From NCBI GenBank assembly GCA_963837025.1, contig CAWILT010000002.1, forward strand, positions 806,001 through 870,000: a DNA stretch of 64,000 bases. The letters are read 5' to 3'. Under the pieces are notes generated by a model that was given only the letters and a program-made list of their open reading frames with translations, searched no databases and was not told the origin of the DNA. Within the stretch, counting starts at the first letter, position 1. Each line of letters starts with the position of its first letter. Of the stretch, positions 60,990 through 64,000 are shown one piece after another. The position numbers and the translations under genes are program-made. Source of the stretch: JALZUV01 sp963837025 (lineage in GTDB: Bacteria; Pseudomonadota; Alphaproteobacteria; Rickettsiales; JALZUV01).

Positions 60990-61978
60990 TTTTGCAAAAG
61001 CATTACAAAATAAGGCGTTTCATCTTGCGAATAAAGAGGCATTTCTTTTAGAAAACATATGGTTAAGCCTGAGCGCTCCGCCTGATTTTCAAGATATTGG
61101 CGACTATGCGCAAATCGGTGTGTTTGTCCATTAAAATGATAATTTTCTTTGTGCGTGGATATGCTTGCGGTTAACAAGAAATATCCTTGTGGGCTTAATG
61201 TTTTAGCGACACCATCAAACAGAGCGGTCAATCCCCCCATTATATTGGCTACATTAAATGCGGTAATAAAGTTAAATTTGGGGGTTTTCGTTAAGAGTAG
61301 GTAATCGCGAATATCGGCATGAATCGTTTCATCATAAAGCGTCGTTGGAAAACGGTTGATTTGGAGAAGCATATTCTTACTTAAATCAACTCCAATGCTA
61401 TATTTAGCGGGCAAGCCACCACATATTCCCGTGCCGCATCCAGCATCAAGTATCGTATTGAGTATTATATCATATTCATTCAGAATTTCGGTTATAATTT
61501 GCGCTGCTTGATAGCCTTTCTTTAATTCTTTAACATCATAATAGTCGGATATAACATCAAATTCGGAAGCAATAAATTCTGGTGGCGTGGTATGGGGCGC
61601 AACACCATTTGCATATTTGCCCTCATCGAAAACGGCTTTTAAAAAGAGCGCTTTTTCACTTTTTTCATCTAAAGCTAAGCTTTTATTTAGCGCTTCAATA
61701 CCTTGAAATTGATTGCCTAAACGCATTTCGCACAGGGCAAGTCGATACCATGCTTCAGCAAAATTCGGACGCCGCCACAGAACAAATTTTAAGCGATATT
61801 TCGCCTCGTCAAACTTGCTTTGAGACATCAATTTTAATGCTAATTCATAGCTAGAATTAATGGGGTTGCGCGCGCGCATTAAAACATTTTGCACTTGCTG
61901 GCGCATAGGGCCCAATGTGTCGCGTGCGATTCGTTCCCATTGCTGGGGTAGTGCTTGTAATTGTTCAAGGATAGTCAT
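60986..61978 (-). CDS. TPR-containing class I SAM-dependent methyltransferase
   Basis: A 330-residue protein. Residues ~45-125 form about two TPR-like repeats (FDEAKYRLKFVLWRRPNFAE, AWYRLALCEMRLGNQFQGIE). The C-terminal methyltransferase has motif I TILDAGCGTGICGG near residue 184, IGVDLSKNML and FITAFNVANIMGGL. TPR-linked methyltransferases of this shape are widespread; the substrate is unknown. Coupling to rimI by an ATGA overlap suggests a protein substrate, but that is weak evidence. It is divergent from ubiG. Confidence 0.8.
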   Translation of the reverse strand: MTILEQLQALPQQWERIARDTLGPMRQQVQNVLMRARNPINSSYELALKLMSQSKFDEAKYRLKFVLWRRPNFAEAWYRLALCEMRLGNQFQGIEALNKSLALDEKSEKALFLKAVFDEGKYANGVAPHTTPPEFIASEFDVISDYYDVKELKKGYQAAQIITEILNEYDIILNTILDAGCGTGICGGLPAKYSIGVDLSKNMLLQINRFPTTLYDETIHADIRDYLLLTKTPKFNFITAFNVANIMGGLTALFDGVAKTLSPQGYFLLTASISTHKENYHFNGQTHRFAHSRQYLENQAERSGLTICFLKEMPLYSQDETPYFVMLLQK

Positions 61979-62021
61979 AAGCTAAGACGTAGCGAAATTT
62001 TAACTAAAAGTGAAACTGTAA

Positions 62022-62741
62022 GTGACGGCAACAACATTAGAACCCAAAGAAATTGAAAAATTCTCCGCTATTGCGGCTCAATGGTGGGATGAGCAGGGCG
62101 ATTTTGCTCCATTACATCGCATTAACCCCGTGCGTATTGGCCATATTCGTCAAACGGTGCAATCGCATTTTCAGCGCGAAGATATTAAGGGGTTAAGCGT
62201 TATCGATATAGGCTGTGGTGGCGGATTAGTGTCAGAACCTCTGACTCGCCTAGGCGCAAAGGTAACCGGCATTGATGGCGCAGAAAAGAATATCAAAACG
62301 GCCATCGCTCATGCCCAACAAACCGATTTAAATATTGATTATCGCACTACTACGGCCGAAGATTTAGCAGCTAAAGGTGCTCAGTTCGACGTAGTGCTCG
62401 CATTAGAGGTGATTGAACATGTGGCAGATGTTGATCTATTTTTGCAATCTATCACCACTCTGGCTAAGCCGGGAGGTGTGATAATTATCAGCACGATAAA
62501 CCGTACATTAAAAGCCTATGCTTTAGCCATTATAGGCGCAGAATATATCTTGCGCTGGCTGCCGCGCGGCACGCATGAATGGAAAAAGTTTTTAAAACCG
62601 TCTGAGATTATCATTCCATTGCAAAAAGCGGGCTTTAAACATATCGAAACCACAGGCATGGTGATGAATCCTCTTACCCAAGAATGGCGTATGGATGCGC
62701 GTGATGTGGAAGTTAATTATTATGCCGCCTTCTCAAAATAA
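62022..62741 (+). CDS. ubiG: ubiquinone biosynthesis O-methyltransferase
   Basis: A 239-residue UbiG that carries out both O-methylations of ubiquinone. The N-terminal signature is FSAIAAQWWDEQGDFAPLHR. The SAM-binding motif is VIDIGCGGGLVSEPLTRLGA, followed by LALEVIEHVADVDLFLQ and STINRTLKAYALAIIGAEY. The start is GTG at 62022. The 3' end overlaps thiE by 20 bases. Ubiquinone use fits the ETF-QO at 14.7 kb. Confidence 0.95.
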   Translation: MTATTLEPKEIEKFSAIAAQWWDEQGDFAPLHRINPVRIGHIRQTVQSHFQREDIKGLSVIDIGCGGGLVSEPLTRLGAKVTGIDGAEKNIKTAIAHAQQTDLNIDYRTTTAEDLAAKGAQFDVVLALEVIEHVADVDLFLQSITTLAKPGGVIIISTINRTLKAYALAIIGAEYILRWLPRGTHEWKKFLKPSEIIIPLQKAGFKHIETTGMVMNPLTQEWRMDARDVEVNYYAAFSK

Positions 62742-63405
62742 TACGCGGCTTTATGCCATTACACCCCCTCAAATTCAGTTATCAACCTTCGTGCCGCAAG
62801 TTGAAGCCGCATTTGCTTCGGGCGATATCGCCTGCCTTCAGTTGCGTTTAAAGGAAGCAAATCAGGCTAAGATTGCTGAGGCGATTAAAGAACTAATGCC
62901 AATTGCCCATGCGCACCAAGCGGCGTTTATTGTTAATGATGAATGGCAGCTTGCTGCCGAAATGGGCGCAGATGGTGTGCATTTAGGCCAAGAGGATATT
63001 GCCGAAACATCCGTTAAAGCGCTCAAAAAGCAACTGCCCGCATCAATGGTGTTGGGTATTACATGCCATGCGAGCACCCATTTGGCAATGGAAGCAGGCG
63101 AGCAGGGGGCTGATTATGTAGCGTTTGGCGCTTTTTACGAAACAACATCGAAACCTAAAGAAAAGCTTGAAAAATGGGGTATTCCTAGCCTTGAATTATT
63201 AGAAGGCTGGTGTGCCTATTCCAATCTTCCTGCGGTGGCCATTGGCGGCATCACCCCACAAAATTGTGCGCCTTTAATCAAAGCTGGCGCAGATTTCATC
63301 GCCGTAATCTCAGGCGTTTGGAATCATCCACAAGGTGCCGCTGCGGGTGTGCAAGCCTACCATCATGCAATTGAGGAAGCACTTGCGAGCAGCTCTGCAG
63401 CCTGA
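62722..63405 (+). CDS. thiE: thiamine-phosphate synthase
   Basis: A 227-residue TIM-barrel enzyme that joins HMP diphosphate and thiazole phosphate. Motifs: RLYAITPPQIQ, FIVNDEWQLAAEMGADGVHL, GQEDI, LGITCHASTH, YVAFGAFYETTSKP and AIGGITPQN. The start at 62722 (MPPSQNNTRL) lies inside ubiG; a farther ATG at 62695 would add 9 unlikely residues. The product feeds the kinase ThiL at 1.4 kb. Confidence 0.92.
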   Translation: MPPSQNNTRLYAITPPQIQLSTFVPQVEAAFASGDIACLQLRLKEANQAKIAEAIKELMPIAHAHQAAFIVNDEWQLAAEMGADGVHLGQEDIAETSVKALKKQLPASMVLGITCHASTHLAMEAGEQGADYVAFGAFYETTSKPKEKLEKWGIPSLELLEGWCAYSNLPAVAIGGITPQNCAPLIKAGADFIAVISGVWNHPQGAAAGVQAYHHAIEEALASSSAA

Positions 63406-63444
63406 TATACCGCCCGCACTGAACGTTTATTCAAAAGGATATCT

Positions 63445-64000
63445 ATGAAAATTGATGGTGTATCGATTCGCAAAGGCAATGTGCTGATGCATAAAGGCGA
63501 TCGTTTATGGATTGTGGTGAAAACCCAGCACACCCAACCGGGTAAGGGGGGGGCTTATATGCAAGTTGAGATGAAAGATATTCGCGATGGAACCAAACTC
63601 AATGAGCGTTTCCGTTCCGATGAAAAGGTTGAAAAAGTACGCCTCGATCAACAAGATTATCAGTTTCTTTATGCGGATGATGATTTGCTACATTTTATGA
63701 ATCCTGAATCATATGAGCAAATCACGCTCAACCGCGAGTTAATGGAAGATGATAAGGTCAGTTTTTTACAAGATGGTATGATTGTAAAAATTGAAAGCTA
63801 TGAAGAAGACCCGATTAGTATTGAGCTGCCACAACATGTAACGCTTGAAATAACCGAAGCCGATGCCGTGGTCAAAGGCCAGACCGCTTCATCTTCCTAT
63901 AAGCCCGCCACATTAGAAAATGGCGTAAATATTCTAGTGCCGCCGCATATTAGCGCTGGCACGCGCGTAGTAGTAAATACTGAAACCGGCGAATATGTCG
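63445..64000 (+). CDS. efp: translation elongation factor P (3' end cut by window edge)
   Basis: 185 codons are visible, with no stop before the window end; usual length is ~187-190, so only a few residues are missing. EF-P relieves ribosomes stalled at polyproline. The start follows AAAGGA. The KOW-like domain I contains the modified-lysine loop HTQPGKGGAYMQVEMKD with Lys at position 34, which fits EpmA-type lysylation and not the arginine-rhamnose type. Domain III has PPHISAGTRVVVNTETGEYV. A run of eight Gs covers the codons just after Lys34. Polyproline proteins in this window, such as the HhH protein at 51.5 kb, are natural clients. Confidence 0.94.
   Translation, partial: MKIDGVSIRKGNVLMHKGDRLWIVVKTQHTQPGKGGAYMQVEMKDIRDGTKLNERFRSDEKVEKVRLDQQDYQFLYADDDLLHFMNPESYEQITLNRELMEDDKVSFLQDGMIVKIESYEEDPISIELPQHVTLEITEADAVVKGQTASSSYKPATLENGVNILVPPHISAGTRVVVNTETGEYV

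Noticed and set aside
1..64000. CRISPR arrays, insertion sequences, prophage or integrase genes
   Set aside because: No regularly spaced repeats, transposase motifs or terminal inverted repeats were noticed anywhere in the window.

Overview
The window is chromosomal DNA from an AT-rich (roughly 40% GC by eye) Gram-negative bacterium, most likely a deep-branching alphaproteobacterium. Evidence for this placement: an F0 operon in the order atpI-atpB-atpE-b'-b with two different b subunits and no F1 genes; ETF:ubiquinone oxidoreductase; an alphaproteobacterial-type AddB; a DciA/DUF721 gene beside a DsbA-like gene; an MEP-pathway isoprenoid set (ispE, ispG, ispA); UbiG; and Tol and LolA envelope genes. 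The order or family cannot be fixed from sequence reading alone. Coding density is very high: there is no gene-free stretch above about 180 bases, and many genes overlap by 1, 4 or 11 bases. I saw no rRNA, tRNA, CRISPR array or insertion sequence.

Layout. 1-2.4 kb: an ECF sigma factor cut by the window edge, a small membrane protein, a secreted Tyr/His-rich protein and thiL. 2.4-7.8 kb (minus): an outer-membrane barrel and an MshEN-GT2 glycosyltransferase, then astA and ggt. 7.9-10.3 kb: F0 ATP synthase. 10.4-14.6 kb: DsbA-like, DciA-like, rnhB, lytic transglycosylase, uracil-DNA glycosylase. 14.7-19.8 kb: ETF-QO, a TPR lipoprotein, ispE. 19.8-25.5 kb: tolARQ-ybgC-ruvBA preceded by a large unknown gene. 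25.6-29.9 kb: recR, a secreted unknown, ispA-xseB, a RimB-RimK fusion, DUF421. 30-33.2 kb: putA and a 25-residue lipoprotein gene. 33.2-37.7 kb: plsC, a DUF218 gene, ftsX and grpE, divergent from rph-rdgB. 37.7-40.3 kb: a DsbD/ScsB-like reductant exporter with a redoxin. 40.3-45.6 kb: four unknown membrane-associated genes. 45.7-51.5 kb: a RepA-like ATPase divergent from addB and an M20 peptidase. 51.5-57.3 kb: envelope and housekeeping genes (HhH protein, BON-OmpA, cspA, lolA, ispG, a RodZ-like gene, an NPD-like flavoenzyme). 57.3-64 kb: an AT-rich orphan, an M48 protease, a lone pseudopilin, lysC, rimI, a TPR methyltransferase, ubiG, thiE and efp (cut by the window edge).

The most novel part is the unknown block at 40.3-45.6 kb. 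Three genes encode recognisable paralogues of one membrane-protein family in a translationally coupled array. A fourth gene just downstream appears to be a distant relative of the large unknown gene upstream of ruvA (24-25.5 kb). I recognise neither family. Other points for a second look are a GRG-to-GRA change in RNase HII, the RimK/RimB ligase-protease fusion, a possible c-di-GMP-regulated glycosyltransferase/outer-membrane pair, and a micro-lipoprotein gene downstream of putA.
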